A DNA stretch of 64,000 nucleotides, from positions 1 through 64,000 of the forward strand of contig NZ_ANHY01000017.1 of the NCBI RefSeq assembly GCF_000315795.1, written 5' to 3'. A model generated the notes under the pieces. That model saw nothing but the letters and a program-made list of their open reading frames with translations, was not told the DNA's origin and searched no databases. The position numbers and the translations under genes were made by a program. Position 1 is the stretch's first letter, and each line of letters begins with the position of its first letter. This document shows, piece after piece, positions 17,461 through 25,157 of this stretch. This DNA comes from Caenispirillum salinarum AK4. Its GTDB lineage: Bacteria > Pseudomonadota > Alphaproteobacteria > Rhodospirillales > Rhodospirillaceae.

Positions 17461-17673
17461 CGCTGGGCGCTTCTCACTGGTTCAAAATGCGCTTACCTCT
17501 CAGCGGATAGCACAGCTGAGCTAACGTCGCACGCTCCAAAATCGGGATACATGCCTGAAAATGCAGCGCACGGTGGCGCAGAAGCCCGCGCCCGGAGATA
17601 ACGCAAGCGGCTCAGCCTATCAGCCAGAATCGGGAATCGAACTGTAACAGGAGACCGAACCAGTTCGGCCTGA

Positions 17674-17702
17674 TTGCCACCGGAGAAGGGATTGTATATA
17701 GC
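17674..17702 (+). promoter_or_regulatory. Promoter candidate for SIR2-HerA
   Basis: TTGCCA at 17674-17679 and TATAGC at 17697-17702, 17 bp apart and 39 bp before the SIR2 start codon, in the 281-bp gap shared with the divergent mod gene. The local sequence is AT-rich (TTGTATATAGCTATC). Confidence 0.4.
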
Positions 17703-17741
17703 TATCTTTTATCTGCATAAGTTGAGCGACCGGAGAAACTA

Positions 17742-18821
17742 ATGGCAGCGGATGCACTGGATGTGGACCCAAAGGCGGTCGCTGAGCACGCTGAAGAGCT
17801 TGTGCGGGACTGCTTGGCCTTAAACCCTGTTGTCGTCCTGGGCAGCGGCGCCTCGGCAGGGCTTGGTCTTCCCACCATGCCGGAACTTGCAGACCGCATC
17901 CTTGAGGCGGTCGACGTCAAGACGCTCAAAGACCCGGACAAGCCCAGGTGGGACATTTTCCAGAAGGCGCTCGCCGCGGACGAGGGCCTTGAGCCAGCGC
18001 TGAACAAGGCAAACCTGGACGAGGATTCGCCCCTATTCCATCAGATCGTTGACATCGTGTGGAAGGCGGTGATCGAGAAAGACGCAGCCGTTTTCGAGGG
18101 GTGCCGCATTGGCAGTGAGCTCCCGCATGCCCGGCTTTTCTCCTACTTGCTTGGCAGTGCCGCGCGCCATGTATCGGTGGTGACGCCGAACTACGACCGC
18201 CTAGCGGAATATGGAGCGGACCAGGCTGGCATTCCGTGCCGAACAGGGTTCTCAGGCTCGTACTTCAGGCAGTGGTCCGGGTGGACAAGCGGTTCTCAGT
18301 ACGAGCGCCACGACCGGCGCCGCCTGGACCTGTACAAGGTCCACGGCTCTCTCGACTGGTTCCGCGAACAGGCGGACCATGATCCGACGTCCCTGCCCGT
18401 GTCGCCGGGCGGTTCCGTCCCTACCGGTATGCGTCCCGTCATCGTGCCACCCTCCAGGGACAAGTACCGTCAAAGCCAGTTCGACCCTTATCGTTCACTC
18501 ATGACGGAAGCCGACCGTGTCCTGAAGTCAGCGGACGCCTTTTTCTGCGTCGGGTATGGTTTCAACGACGTTCATGTGCAGCTGTACCTGAACCAGGCCC
18601 TCCGCCAGCGCCCGAAGCCCCTCGTCATGATCTCTTGGGGGCTGACGGAGAATGCGCAAGCCGCCATCACTCAGGCGTCCAAGGATCTGCGCTACTGCGT
18701 GATGACCCGTGCCGATGACGGGTCCGGGACAGTCGTTCGAACGCATGAGCATCGTGATGGTGTCTTCATTGAAGGGCTGGACACGTGGTCCTTCGATGGC
18801 TTCGCCAGAGAATACCTATAG
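17742..18821 (+). CDS. SIR2-family defence protein
   Basis: A 359-residue SIR2-like protein. The NAD-binding start is VVVLGSGASAGLGLP (residues 31-44), followed by TPNYDRL (148-154), KVHGSLDW (199-206) and a late VGYGFND. These are the SIR2 features found in prokaryotic immune NADases (N-D pair and HG motif), as opposed to the zinc-ribbon deacetylases. A GGAG site precedes the ATG. HerA follows after 9 bp. In the known Sir2-HerA systems the two proteins form a large complex that depletes NAD+ and/or cuts DNA on phage infection; this gene pair matches that architecture. Confidence 0.9.
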   Translation: MAADALDVDPKAVAEHAEELVRDCLALNPVVVLGSGASAGLGLPTMPELADRILEAVDVKTLKDPDKPRWDIFQKALAADEGLEPALNKANLDEDSPLFHQIVDIVWKAVIEKDAAVFEGCRIGSELPHARLFSYLLGSAARHVSVVTPNYDRLAEYGADQAGIPCRTGFSGSYFRQWSGWTSGSQYERHDRRRLDLYKVHGSLDWFREQADHDPTSLPVSPGGSVPTGMRPVIVPPSRDKYRQSQFDPYRSLMTEADRVLKSADAFFCVGYGFNDVHVQLYLNQALRQRPKPLVMISWGLTENAQAAITQASKDLRYCVMTRADDGSGTVVRTHEHRDGVFIEGLDTWSFDGFAREYL

Positions 18822-18830
18822 GGGGCTGCC

Positions 18831-20597
18831 ATGGACCTGTTCCGCCTGAATGACGATGACGCTTTTGGCAGCGTCCTGAACGTGGATTCCGGGTCGGTGA
18901 CCGTCCAGGTGTTCGACCCGCAGAGCCTGCGCAAGCTGCAGGTTCAACGGCCCGTGCTCCTCCATGGCCGCCCTGGGCGGGCGCTGATCGGTATGATCAA
19001 GCGCATCACCCGAAAGGCCGAGCCCGTGAAGGCGACCGCCGACGAAGCCGATGAGGATGGTGCTGAACAGGAGGCCATCTCGGTCGATGCCGTGGAGATC
19101 GCCCTGATCGGGACGCTGCATGCGCGCAGCGGCGGCCGTCGCCCTCAGTTCAAGAGGGCTCTGGAGGCCGTACCCGAGATTGACAGTCTGTGCTTTTCGT
19201 TGGACGGCGACCGGCTGTCCATCTTCATGAAGGCCGTCTCGGAGGTCAGCGAGGAAATGGGCCATCCGCTGTCACTGGGATGCTATGCCCTGGATCCGTC
19301 CGCGACGGCCTACTTGAATGGTGACCGGCTGTTTCAGAGGCATGTCGGGATCGTCGGCAGCACGGGCTCGGGCAAGTCGTGGACCACGGCGCGACTGCTT
19401 GAGCAGATGGCAGCACTGCCGAACGCAAACGCCATCGTCTTCGATGTTCACGGCGAGTATGGAACCCTCACGGGAGACGGCTTCCGTCATCTAAGGATCG
19501 CGGGTCCTGGCGATCTGGACGCCCCCGGCGACAACGTCCTGTTCTTGCCTCATTGGCTTCTCGGTGCCGACGCCCTGCGAGCGCTCCTCGTCGATCGAAG
19601 CGACCAGATAGCGCCGAACCAGACGATGCTGCTCCGGCGGTTCGTCCGGGAAGCCAAGGAAGATTTTCTGGGGGCTGTGGGCGATGAAGACTTGCTGAAA
19701 GCCTTCACCGTCGACAGCCCGATCCCGTTCCGCCTCCAGATCCTCATTCGAAAGCTGACCGATCTGAACGAGGAGATGGTGGATGGCGCGAACGGAAAGC
19801 CAAAGCAGGGTGACTACCATGGCAAGCTGAGCCGCATGATTGCGCGGCTAGAAGCCAGGGCGGAGGATCGCCGTCTCGGCTTCCTGTTTCCGGAGGGTGA
19901 AGATGACGATCTGACCCTAGAAAGCCTTGGCGAACTCGCCGTCCGGCTCATGGCGGGGCGATGCGATCAGCCGGACGGCAAGGGCGGCGTGAAGATCATC
20001 GACTTCTCTGAGGTTCCGTCCGACGTTCTCCCCCTGATCGTGAGCATGGTGGCCGGACTTGCGTTTTCCATCCAGCAGTGGACACCTTCGCAGCGGCGCC
20101 ACCCTGTCGCGCTGGTCTGCGACGAAGCCCACAACTACATCCCCGACCAAGCGTCCGAGGACTCGGAAGGCCGGGTCGCGGTGCGGATGTTCGAACGAAT
20201 TGCCAAGGAGGGCCGCAAGTACGGGCTGGGACTGGCGGTCATCAGTCAGCGCCCGGCGGAGGTCAGCCGCACGGTCATCAGCCAGTGCAACAACATCATC
20301 GCCATGCGCCTGACCAATCCGGAGGATCAGTCCCGCGTGAGGGCGCTCCTCCCCGATACTCTGTCCGGTTTCACCGATTTCCTTCCCACGCTGGATACGG
20401 GCGAAGCCGTCGTCGTCGGCGACGCCAGCCTCCTGCCCAGCCGCGTCCGGATTGCACCCCCGCGGTCGAAACCAGATAGCCGCACATTCGACTTCTGGCA
20501 GCGGTGGTCGGCCGCCGAAGAAATCGGCGGCCTTACTCAGGCTGTAGACGCATGGCGCAGGCAGAGCCTGCAACCGGCAAAGGTGGATCCAGTATAG
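18831..20597 (+). CDS. herA: HerA-type ATPase of the SIR2-HerA system
   Basis: A 588-residue ATPase. An N-terminal HAS-barrel-like region (residues 10-60 and 85-135) is followed by the DUF87/HerA motor: Walker A GSTGSGKS near residues 176-183, FDVHGEYG after it, Walker B VALVCDEAHNYIPD near 426, and a late arginine-finger segment ISQRPAEVSRTVISQCNN. HerA hexamers translocate or unwind DNA and assemble with a SIR2, DUF4297 or nuclease partner in phage defence. It lies 9 bp downstream of the SIR2 gene, so the two are co-expressed and probably form the complex. Confidence 0.9.
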   Translation: MDLFRLNDDDAFGSVLNVDSGSVTVQVFDPQSLRKLQVQRPVLLHGRPGRALIGMIKRITRKAEPVKATADEADEDGAEQEAISVDAVEIALIGTLHARSGGRRPQFKRALEAVPEIDSLCFSLDGDRLSIFMKAVSEVSEEMGHPLSLGCYALDPSATAYLNGDRLFQRHVGIVGSTGSGKSWTTARLLEQMAALPNANAIVFDVHGEYGTLTGDGFRHLRIAGPGDLDAPGDNVLFLPHWLLGADALRALLVDRSDQIAPNQTMLLRRFVREAKEDFLGAVGDEDLLKAFTVDSPIPFRLQILIRKLTDLNEEMVDGANGKPKQGDYHGKLSRMIARLEARAEDRRLGFLFPEGEDDDLTLESLGELAVRLMAGRCDQPDGKGGVKIIDFSEVPSDVLPLIVSMVAGLAFSIQQWTPSQRRHPVALVCDEAHNYIPDQASEDSEGRVAVRMFERIAKEGRKYGLGLAVISQRPAEVSRTVISQCNNIIAMRLTNPEDQSRVRALLPDTLSGFTDFLPTLDTGEAVVVGDASLLPSRVRIAPPRSKPDSRTFDFWQRWSAAEEIGGLTQAVDAWRRQSLQPAKVDPV

Positions 20598-20613
20598 GGG
20601 CCAAACCGGCCGT

Positions 20614-20965
20614 GCTGGATGGCGCCTTCTAGCAGCCGGTCATGCGCCGCTGGTCGCAAGTTTTCTCCATGCCAGCTTTATCGCGCCGAACCTGCGGACG
20701 CTGACGCGGCAGGAATTGGTGGTCCGTCTTGATGATCTTCTGCACCACCTCAGGGCGGAATACGGAAGGCTATTCTTACCTCCGCCAACCTCCTCTCGTC
20801 GAGGAGGGCGACGACTTCTCCCTGAGCCCGCTGCTGGTCCTGCTACGGCGACGGCTGGCTGAGTCCGATACGTCCAGGGCAGAGGAACGCCTGATCCTGG
20901 CACGCGCCGACATTATCGATCTGGTCCGGCTATACCATTGGCGGCGTAACCATCGCCAGGATTAG
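20614..20965 (+). pseudogene. Frameshifted remnant, possibly DUF3375 (JetA-like)
   Basis: Directly after herA, one frame (from about 20614, without a start) reads WRLLAAGHAPLVASFLHASF, IAPNLRTLTRQELVVRLDDLL and then LRAEYG, but closes soon after 20800. The next frame continues with GYSYLRQPPLVEEGDDFSLS and a helical end stopping at 20965. Joined, these two pieces follow the order I remember for the N-terminus of DUF3375 proteins (JetA of Wadjet systems): an LL..HAPL..FLH..F segment, then L...LR, then GYLR and a LTP-like motif. The match is from memory and weak. If right, it is the stump of a lost defence gene; otherwise it is an unassigned broken gene. Confidence 0.3.
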
Positions 20966-21058
20966 CTTAATCCAGCCGCCAACCTGTCAAGCAACCGGGG
21001 CCGCCTCTAGGTTCCTGCTTAATGGTGCGGACACGAGGCACTTCGGCATGAGGATGCA

Positions 21059-21401
21059 GTAACGCCACAATTTCTGCTCTCCCCGTTACTCCATCAAAAT
21101 GTAACGGAAAAATTGAATCGCGTAACACTTTTGTTGAGGCTGCCCTGCGCAGCAGGTAACGCTTATATGGAAGAATGTAACGCTTTTGTTTAGGAAGGTA
21201 ACGCTTTCGGGCAACCTATCACAGGGCAGATTGATGCACAGTGATTTGCGCGCGCCCTGACATGCCTTTTCTGCAGGGCATCATGCGGCATAGAAGGTGA
21301 GGAAAGCGTGTCTCAGATGCGCATCTTTTAACTGTTCGGTTGGCAGGTAACGAAAATGCGCGATTCTGTAACGGATTTGGGCAAGCGTGTAACGCTTTTG
21401 T
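21059..21401. repeat. Iteron-like array of GTAACG repeats, 21-bp period
   Basis: The 468-base gene-free interval 20966-21433 holds nine direct copies of GTAACG/A followed by a T-rich stretch (best form GTAACGCTTTTGT). Starts are at 21059, 21101, 21122; 21156, 21177, 21198; and 21347, 21368, 21389. Within clusters the spacing is exactly 21 bp (42 for the first pair), two helical turns, so all copies in a cluster face the same side of DNA. A dyad GCCCTG...CAGGGC (21254-21279) lies between clusters two and three. Such phasing is typical of replication iterons or of a cooperative regulator's operator. No Rep gene is seen. Confidence 0.8.
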
Positions 21402-21433
21402 AGAACCGCGCTGCAGGGCGCAGAGAAGGCTCA

Positions 21434-21691
21434 TCAGCCTTTCAGGCGCGCGCCAACACCCAGGCCATTCTCTGAATCAAGAAGAAGCACTCCGGCGTCC
21501 TCCAGGGTGGAGCGGATGTCTCGGAGCGTCCTGTCATAGGGCGTTCGGGCGCCTCGCTCAAAGTCCGCCAGGGTCTGCTTCGCCACCTCAGCTTTCTCTG
21601 CCAGCTGCTGCTGGGACCAGCCTAGTAGCGCCCTGGCTGCGCGAGACTGGGAGGGGGTCAGGATTTTTGCATCAACCTCAATATTTTTCAT
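21434..21691 (-). CDS. XRE-family helix-turn-helix regulator
   Basis: An 85-residue protein with a single HTH_3 domain: SRAARALLGWSQQQLAEKAEV is helix 1-2, AKQTLADFERGARTP the recognition helix and turn. Such proteins repress their own and neighbouring promoters in phages, islands and toxin-antitoxin pairs. It is transcribed toward the repeat array and divergently from the MucR-like gene, with 96 bp between the start codons. It is a good candidate for the island's switch regulator. Whether it binds the GTAACG repeats is not known; no toxin partner is visible beside it. Confidence 0.85.
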   Translation of the reverse strand: MKNIEVDAKILTPSQSRAARALLGWSQQQLAEKAEVAKQTLADFERGARTPYDRTLRDIRSTLEDAGVLLLDSENGLGVGARLKG

Positions 21692-21717
21692 TGATCTTCG
21701 GCCAAGGTTTGTATAAT
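21691..21717 (+). promoter_or_regulatory. Promoter candidate for the MucR-like operon
   Basis: A consensus -10 box TATAAT at 21712-21717 lies 70 bp before the MucR-like start codon. Upstream TTGATC (21691-21696) gives a short 15-bp spacer, so the -35 assignment is uncertain. The box lies in the divergent gap with the XRE gene. Confidence 0.45.
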
Positions 21718-21787
21718 GTATTGATGTTGGCGGCTGCCACCGCCTTCGAAGAGATAGTCCCAACCAAACATTCCACGGAGATTCTGC

Positions 21788-22219
21788 ATGCTGACCAAAT
21801 CCGAAATCACTGCCCTGGCCACGGAGCTTACCACGTCGCTGGCGAAGGCTGGCAAGCTCGAACCGGGCGAGGCCATGACGTTCTTCAGAAACGCTGTCGA
21901 GGAACTGATCACCCTTGGGCCGCATGACCAACCCCACGCGAACAGCAACGATAAGGTAGCGCCGCGACCCGTGCCTGCCGTTCCTGTTGAGGAATCCGTA
22001 ACGTCCGATTTCCTCATCTGCCTCGAAGACGGCGTCAAGAAGACGATGTTGAAGCGGTATCTCGCTCGCGTGCACGGCATGACGCCGGACGAGTACCGTC
22101 AGAAGTGGGGGCTCCCGCCCAACTACCCGATGGTCGCCCCTCGCTACTCTGCGCAGAAGAGCGCCTACGCCCGCGCTGTGGGCCTTGGCACCTATGAACG
22201 CGATCGACAGGCCTACTGA
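21788..22219 (+). CDS. Ros/MucR-family regulator with altered zinc site
   Basis: A 143-residue protein. The C-terminal half is the Ros/MucR domain: CLEDGVKKTMLKRYLARVHG followed by MTPDEYRQKWGLP and YPMVAPRYSAQKS. By spacing, the four zinc ligands of Ros (C79, C82, H92, H97) fall at C78, D81, Y91 and H96. The Asp is a known variant in MucR proteins; the Tyr for the first His is unusual and may weaken or remove zinc binding. Family members bind AT-rich DNA as nucleoid-like silencers. It is the first gene of a three-gene run with 22221 and 22846. Confidence 0.85.
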   Translation: MLTKSEITALATELTTSLAKAGKLEPGEAMTFFRNAVEELITLGPHDQPHANSNDKVAPRPVPAVPVEESVTSDFLICLEDGVKKTMLKRYLARVHGMTPDEYRQKWGLPPNYPMVAPRYSAQKSAYARAVGLGTYERDRQAY

Positions 22220-22220
22220 C

Positions 22221-22859
22221 ATGGCGGAACTTGTTATTCCCGGCGCTCCCCATGTCGCGCAGGCTGGCAATGCTCTCATTGCTGCCGCGGACCGAAGCGC
22301 GGACGACCTTCTCGACAAGATTGATCGGCACATCAACGGAGGCATGCCGTATGCCGAGCTAATGGGCTGGATCGGTCATTCTCTGGACAGGCGAAAAGGC
22401 TTCCTGCTTCAGCGCGCTGTTGCCGCCGCCATCTCCTGCCACGACAGGTACCACGTTGACGAAGATGTAGTCATCCGGTTCCCCAGGCCGCAGGCGGGCC
22501 AGCGGCGGTTTCAGGTAGACTGCATGGTCTTCGACCGCCAGAGAGGGGCCACCAGCGTTTTTGAAGTGACCCACTCCCTCAGAAGAAAGACGCCTGTCGA
22601 TCTGGCCCACCGTATCGACAAGATCAGCGACCTCCTCCAAGACCGCGCGCCGCCGTGTGGTGGTGACTGGGACTACCCCATGGTGACGTTCGTGACCCTG
22701 GACCCGGCCGACCGCCTGCATCCGGACTTGGATGCCCGCCTGCTGACCGTGGAGGGGCTCTGTCGTCACCTGAACCTAAGCGCATGGTGGGCAATCAAGG
22801 CGGTCATGGCCCGTTTTCACTACCGCTTTGCCCAAGGTATGGCCGATGTCGGACTTTGA
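22221..22859 (+). CDS. Unknown protein, possible PD-(D/E)xK-like fold
   Basis: A 212-residue protein starting one base after the MucR-like stop codon. I recognise no family. The centre, FQVDCMVFDRQRG followed by SVFEVTHS, has the order of a PD-(D/E)xK nuclease core (Asp, then Glu-x in the next strand), but the usual Lys is Thr. It may be an inactive nuclease-like fold or a different protein. It overlaps the next small gene by 14 bases, so all three genes (21788-23082) are translated together. Confidence 0.6.
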   Translation: MAELVIPGAPHVAQAGNALIAAADRSADDLLDKIDRHINGGMPYAELMGWIGHSLDRRKGFLLQRAVAAAISCHDRYHVDEDVVIRFPRPQAGQRRFQVDCMVFDRQRGATSVFEVTHSLRRKTPVDLAHRIDKISDLLQDRAPPCGGDWDYPMVTFVTLDPADRLHPDLDARLLTVEGLCRHLNLSAWWAIKAVMARFHYRFAQGMADVGL

Positions 22860-23082
22860 TCTTCCGTCGATCATCAGCGGTGGGCGATGCGGTCCCCTGC
22901 TAGTCATGACCACGGCTGAAGGGCGACGCTTGGCTGTAAGGGATTCCTCTGTCCGCGCGGTCTATGAGGTCGTTGAGGATGGCAACTGCATCATCGATCT
23001 CGGCGGTGGACGGCAGCTTTGCGTTGAGGCTCCCATGGAAACGGTTCTCGACCGGCTGATCCACCCAAAGCCGCCGCCTTAG
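22846..23082 (+). CDS. Small beta-rich protein, paralogue-like of the 7143 gene product
   Basis: A 78-residue protein. The pattern (LLVMTTAEGRRLAVRDSSV, DGNCIIDLGGG, RQLCVEAP, VLDRL) can be aligned with the 88-residue product of 7143-7409 at the other end of the island, mainly through a shared LxVR and the [C/S]VEAP segment. It also resembles the general FlbD-type layout of a short strand, a turn, a strand with a G-x-x-x-V and a final helix. This is inference from pattern only. It overlaps the preceding gene by 14 bases and ends 64 bp before the convergent integrase gene. Confidence 0.55.
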   Translation: MSDFDLPSIISGGRCGPLLVMTTAEGRRLAVRDSSVRAVYEVVEDGNCIIDLGGGRQLCVEAPMETVLDRLIHPKPPP

Positions 23083-23146
23083 CCCCTGAGGCCCTCCATC
23101 TTGCCTGCGCATGAGTGGCATCGCCCAGGGGCCTCACTGACATCGG

Positions 23147-25030
23147 CTACTTTTTGTAGAGGTGGCTCAGGTCGATCCCCAGATTGATCGCGTTGACCGT
23201 TTTCTGCAGGTTCTGAAGCCAGATGCGTTTGGTATAGCGATGCCCTTCGGAGCGGCGCTTCTCGGATTCGTGGCCCATCACCTCGTCGATCCACCCCTCG
23301 GGCAACTCGGTGTTCTTCAGCAGGGTGCTGACCGTGTGCCGGAGGCTGTGAAAGTCCACCTTCTCCTCATAGATGCCGAGGTACTGCCTGTAGCGAGTGA
23401 ACCACTTGCTGATCCGGATGCCGTACTTTTCGTCCTTGCCGCGGGGAGAAAGCTCCTTGAACAGACGCTCGCTCTTGTCTCGCCCCGCAACGCGGTCCTG
23501 GATGAAGCCCATGCGAAGAAGCTCGTCGTGAAGGGGGACCAGGCGCTTCGAGGCGTCGTTCTTGATGTGCCCGGAGGCCCACTTGATGTCGAACACCCAG
23601 ACGTCCTGCTCCTGTCGCACGTCTCCGACGCGGAGATGGCAGATTTCCTCGATGCGCATCCCCGAGAGGACCGAGATTAATGGCACCCAAAATTTCTCGC
23701 AGCGCGTGATCTGCGTGCCGGGAAGATGTAGATACCGTCCGTGACCCGTCCATGCCGGTGACGTCAGCAAGGAGCGTAGGAGAGAGTCTTCCCAGTCAAG
23801 ACGCTCGTGTCGAACGTCGCCCTTTCCTCGGCCTTTCTTGCCGCGCTTCTGGAAGTTGAGGAAGGGGTTGTCCCGCTCGACGTACCCCTTGTCGGCCAGC
23901 CATGACCAATAGCCACTGAGGGCGGAGATGTGGCGGCGGACCGTCTTCTCGGAGAGCGTCTTCCCGATCCGTTCGTCGTCTGGCAGCGCTTCGCCGTCCG
24001 CTTCACGCTCTTTAGCACTCCGAACGGCGGCAGCCATCTCGGGGCCGCTCATCCCTTTCCAACGCGGTGACTTTCCGTTCAGCGCAGGCAGGTATCGCAA
24101 CATCGACTGGTAGGCGCCAATGTGACGGCGCTTCAGGTCGGCGGCGCCCACGTCACCATGAAGCTGACGGAAGAACCTCAGGCTGCAGTCGTTCTGGCCG
24201 CGCGTGTGGTTCGTCCACATTCTGGTGGCCAGCATCTCCTGGGCGTAATCCTCCCACAGCGCGAACGTGTCACTCTCCAGGCGCTCAGTGATGGGGTCGG
24301 TCTCAGCATCATCCTCAGCATCGCGTGCTTGCGTCTGCTGGTCCGACGCCTTCTGCTCCAACCGACCGTGCTGATCGTGATCAACGGCGACTGGCTCTGG
24401 CATGGTCGCCGTCGCAGGCGCGGGCACCGGCGCAACCGCAGTATGGTTTTGGTTAGCAGCGACCTGTGTCACCTCAACGATCTGCTCGGGCCGGTAGTCC
24501 CCTTGGCGGCGACGCCGCACCTCGGCGGTCAGCGTCAGCGTGGCGCGCATGAGTGCGCGGCTGAGCACCAGGCCGTCAGGCCCGCTTCCCTGGATATTGT
24601 AGGTTCTGGCAAGTTCCTGCGCACGGGCGGCGACCAGACTGTAGTCGTTGCGGGCGAGACCGTCGCGGACGCGGCGCTCCATCAGGTCGATGTCATCTGC
24701 CTCGGCGGGACGCGGCTCCGAGGGCATTTCAAATACAGGCTGCCCCAGGGCCAGGCGCTCCTCGGCAAGCCAGAGCGCATCGCCCAGGAAGTGATCGATC
24801 ACCCCCTGGACCTGCGCCCGGCTCAAGCCGGGGTTCTGTTGAAGCGCCTGGAACATTCCGTCACACCGAAGCCAAAAGATCCTGGCCCGGCGACGCGCCT
24901 TCACTGGATCGCGCGTGCGGAGGGTTCGCAAAATTTCTTTACGACCGACCACGGTTACCAGGGCCAGAGGTACTTTTACCCGGCCGTGATAAAACTGGGA
25001 TTTAAGTTTCAGGCAGTTTGCGAGCGGCAT
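23147..25030 (-). CDS. int: Tyrosine integrase of the tRNA-Gln island (DUF6538 type)
   Basis: A 627-residue integrase. The ATG at 25030 puts the DUF6538-like arm-binding segment (FYHGRVKVPLALVTVVGRKE) at the N-terminus. A long acidic/glutamine-rich linker reaches about residue 260, followed by a core-binding domain (LRFFRQLHGDVG; SEKTVRRHISALSGYWSWL) and the catalytic domain. The catalytic set is Arg in LSGMRIEEICHL, Lys near NDASKRLVPLH, His-x-x-Arg in FHSLRHT, and GHES...HRYTKR with the Tyr nucleophile. It begins 109 bp from the att site in tRNA-Gln and reads into the island, the classical layout. It should catalyse insertion at, and excision from, the 19-bp repeats. Confidence 0.95.
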   Translation of the reverse strand: MPLANCLKLKSQFYHGRVKVPLALVTVVGRKEILRTLRTRDPVKARRRARIFWLRCDGMFQALQQNPGLSRAQVQGVIDHFLGDALWLAEERLALGQPVFEMPSEPRPAEADDIDLMERRVRDGLARNDYSLVAARAQELARTYNIQGSGPDGLVLSRALMRATLTLTAEVRRRRQGDYRPEQIVEVTQVAANQNHTAVAPVPAPATATMPEPVAVDHDQHGRLEQKASDQQTQARDAEDDAETDPITERLESDTFALWEDYAQEMLATRMWTNHTRGQNDCSLRFFRQLHGDVGAADLKRRHIGAYQSMLRYLPALNGKSPRWKGMSGPEMAAAVRSAKEREADGEALPDDERIGKTLSEKTVRRHISALSGYWSWLADKGYVERDNPFLNFQKRGKKGRGKGDVRHERLDWEDSLLRSLLTSPAWTGHGRYLHLPGTQITRCEKFWVPLISVLSGMRIEEICHLRVGDVRQEQDVWVFDIKWASGHIKNDASKRLVPLHDELLRMGFIQDRVAGRDKSERLFKELSPRGKDEKYGIRISKWFTRYRQYLGIYEEKVDFHSLRHTVSTLLKNTELPEGWIDEVMGHESEKRRSEGHRYTKRIWLQNLQKTVNAINLGIDLSHLYKK

Positions 25031-25059
25031 GGCCCCGGAACGACTCCCAGAAGTGGACC

Positions 25060-25090
25060 AGCCCGGTGGACCTGCTTGGTCCACCGGGCT
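25060..25090. terminator. Perfect hairpin between integrase and tRNA-Gln
   Basis: A 13-bp perfect stem (AGCCCGGTGGACC / GGTCCACCGGGCT) around a 5-nt loop, 50 bp past the tRNA-Gln 3' end. On the minus strand it would end tRNA-Gln transcription before the integrase start, protecting the integrase from tRNA read-through. It has no long T tract. Confidence 0.55.
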
Positions 25091-25138
25091 GTCCGCTGCT
25101 GGAAATTATCCAGGAGTATCAACGCTCTTAGCGTCAGG

Positions 25139-25157
25139 TTGGCTGGGGGACCAGGAC
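25139..25157. repeat. Proximal attachment site (att) within tRNA-Gln
   Basis: Nineteen bases identical to 6735-6753, covering the tRNA's CCA end, the 3' acceptor strand and half of the T stem. The insertion therefore leaves the tRNA gene complete. Confidence 0.85.

Larger units (their letters stand above)
6735..25157. mobile_element. 18.4-kb defence-type genomic island in tRNA-Gln
   Basis: The element is bounded by identical 19-bp direct repeats of the tRNA-Gln(CTG) 3' end. It carries its own tyrosine integrase (23147-25030) next to the intact tRNA, reading inward. Cargo in order: a small protein pair with a Lon-type AAA+ ATPase and an HNH protein; a PUA-like/HNH nuclease; a 168-residue unknown; Type III-like Res and Mod; SIR2 and HerA; a remnant; a 21-bp-period repeat array; and an XRE/MucR-like control region. 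Base composition is locally more AT-rich than the flanking core genes, for example 10741-10800 and 21061-21200. No conjugation or replication protein is recognisable, so it would need to be mobilised from outside. Confidence 0.8.

Noticed and set aside
21059-21401. Possible CRISPR array
   Set aside because: The repeated unit is only about 13 bases within a 21-bp period, degenerate, with no 30-40-base unique spacers and no cas genes.
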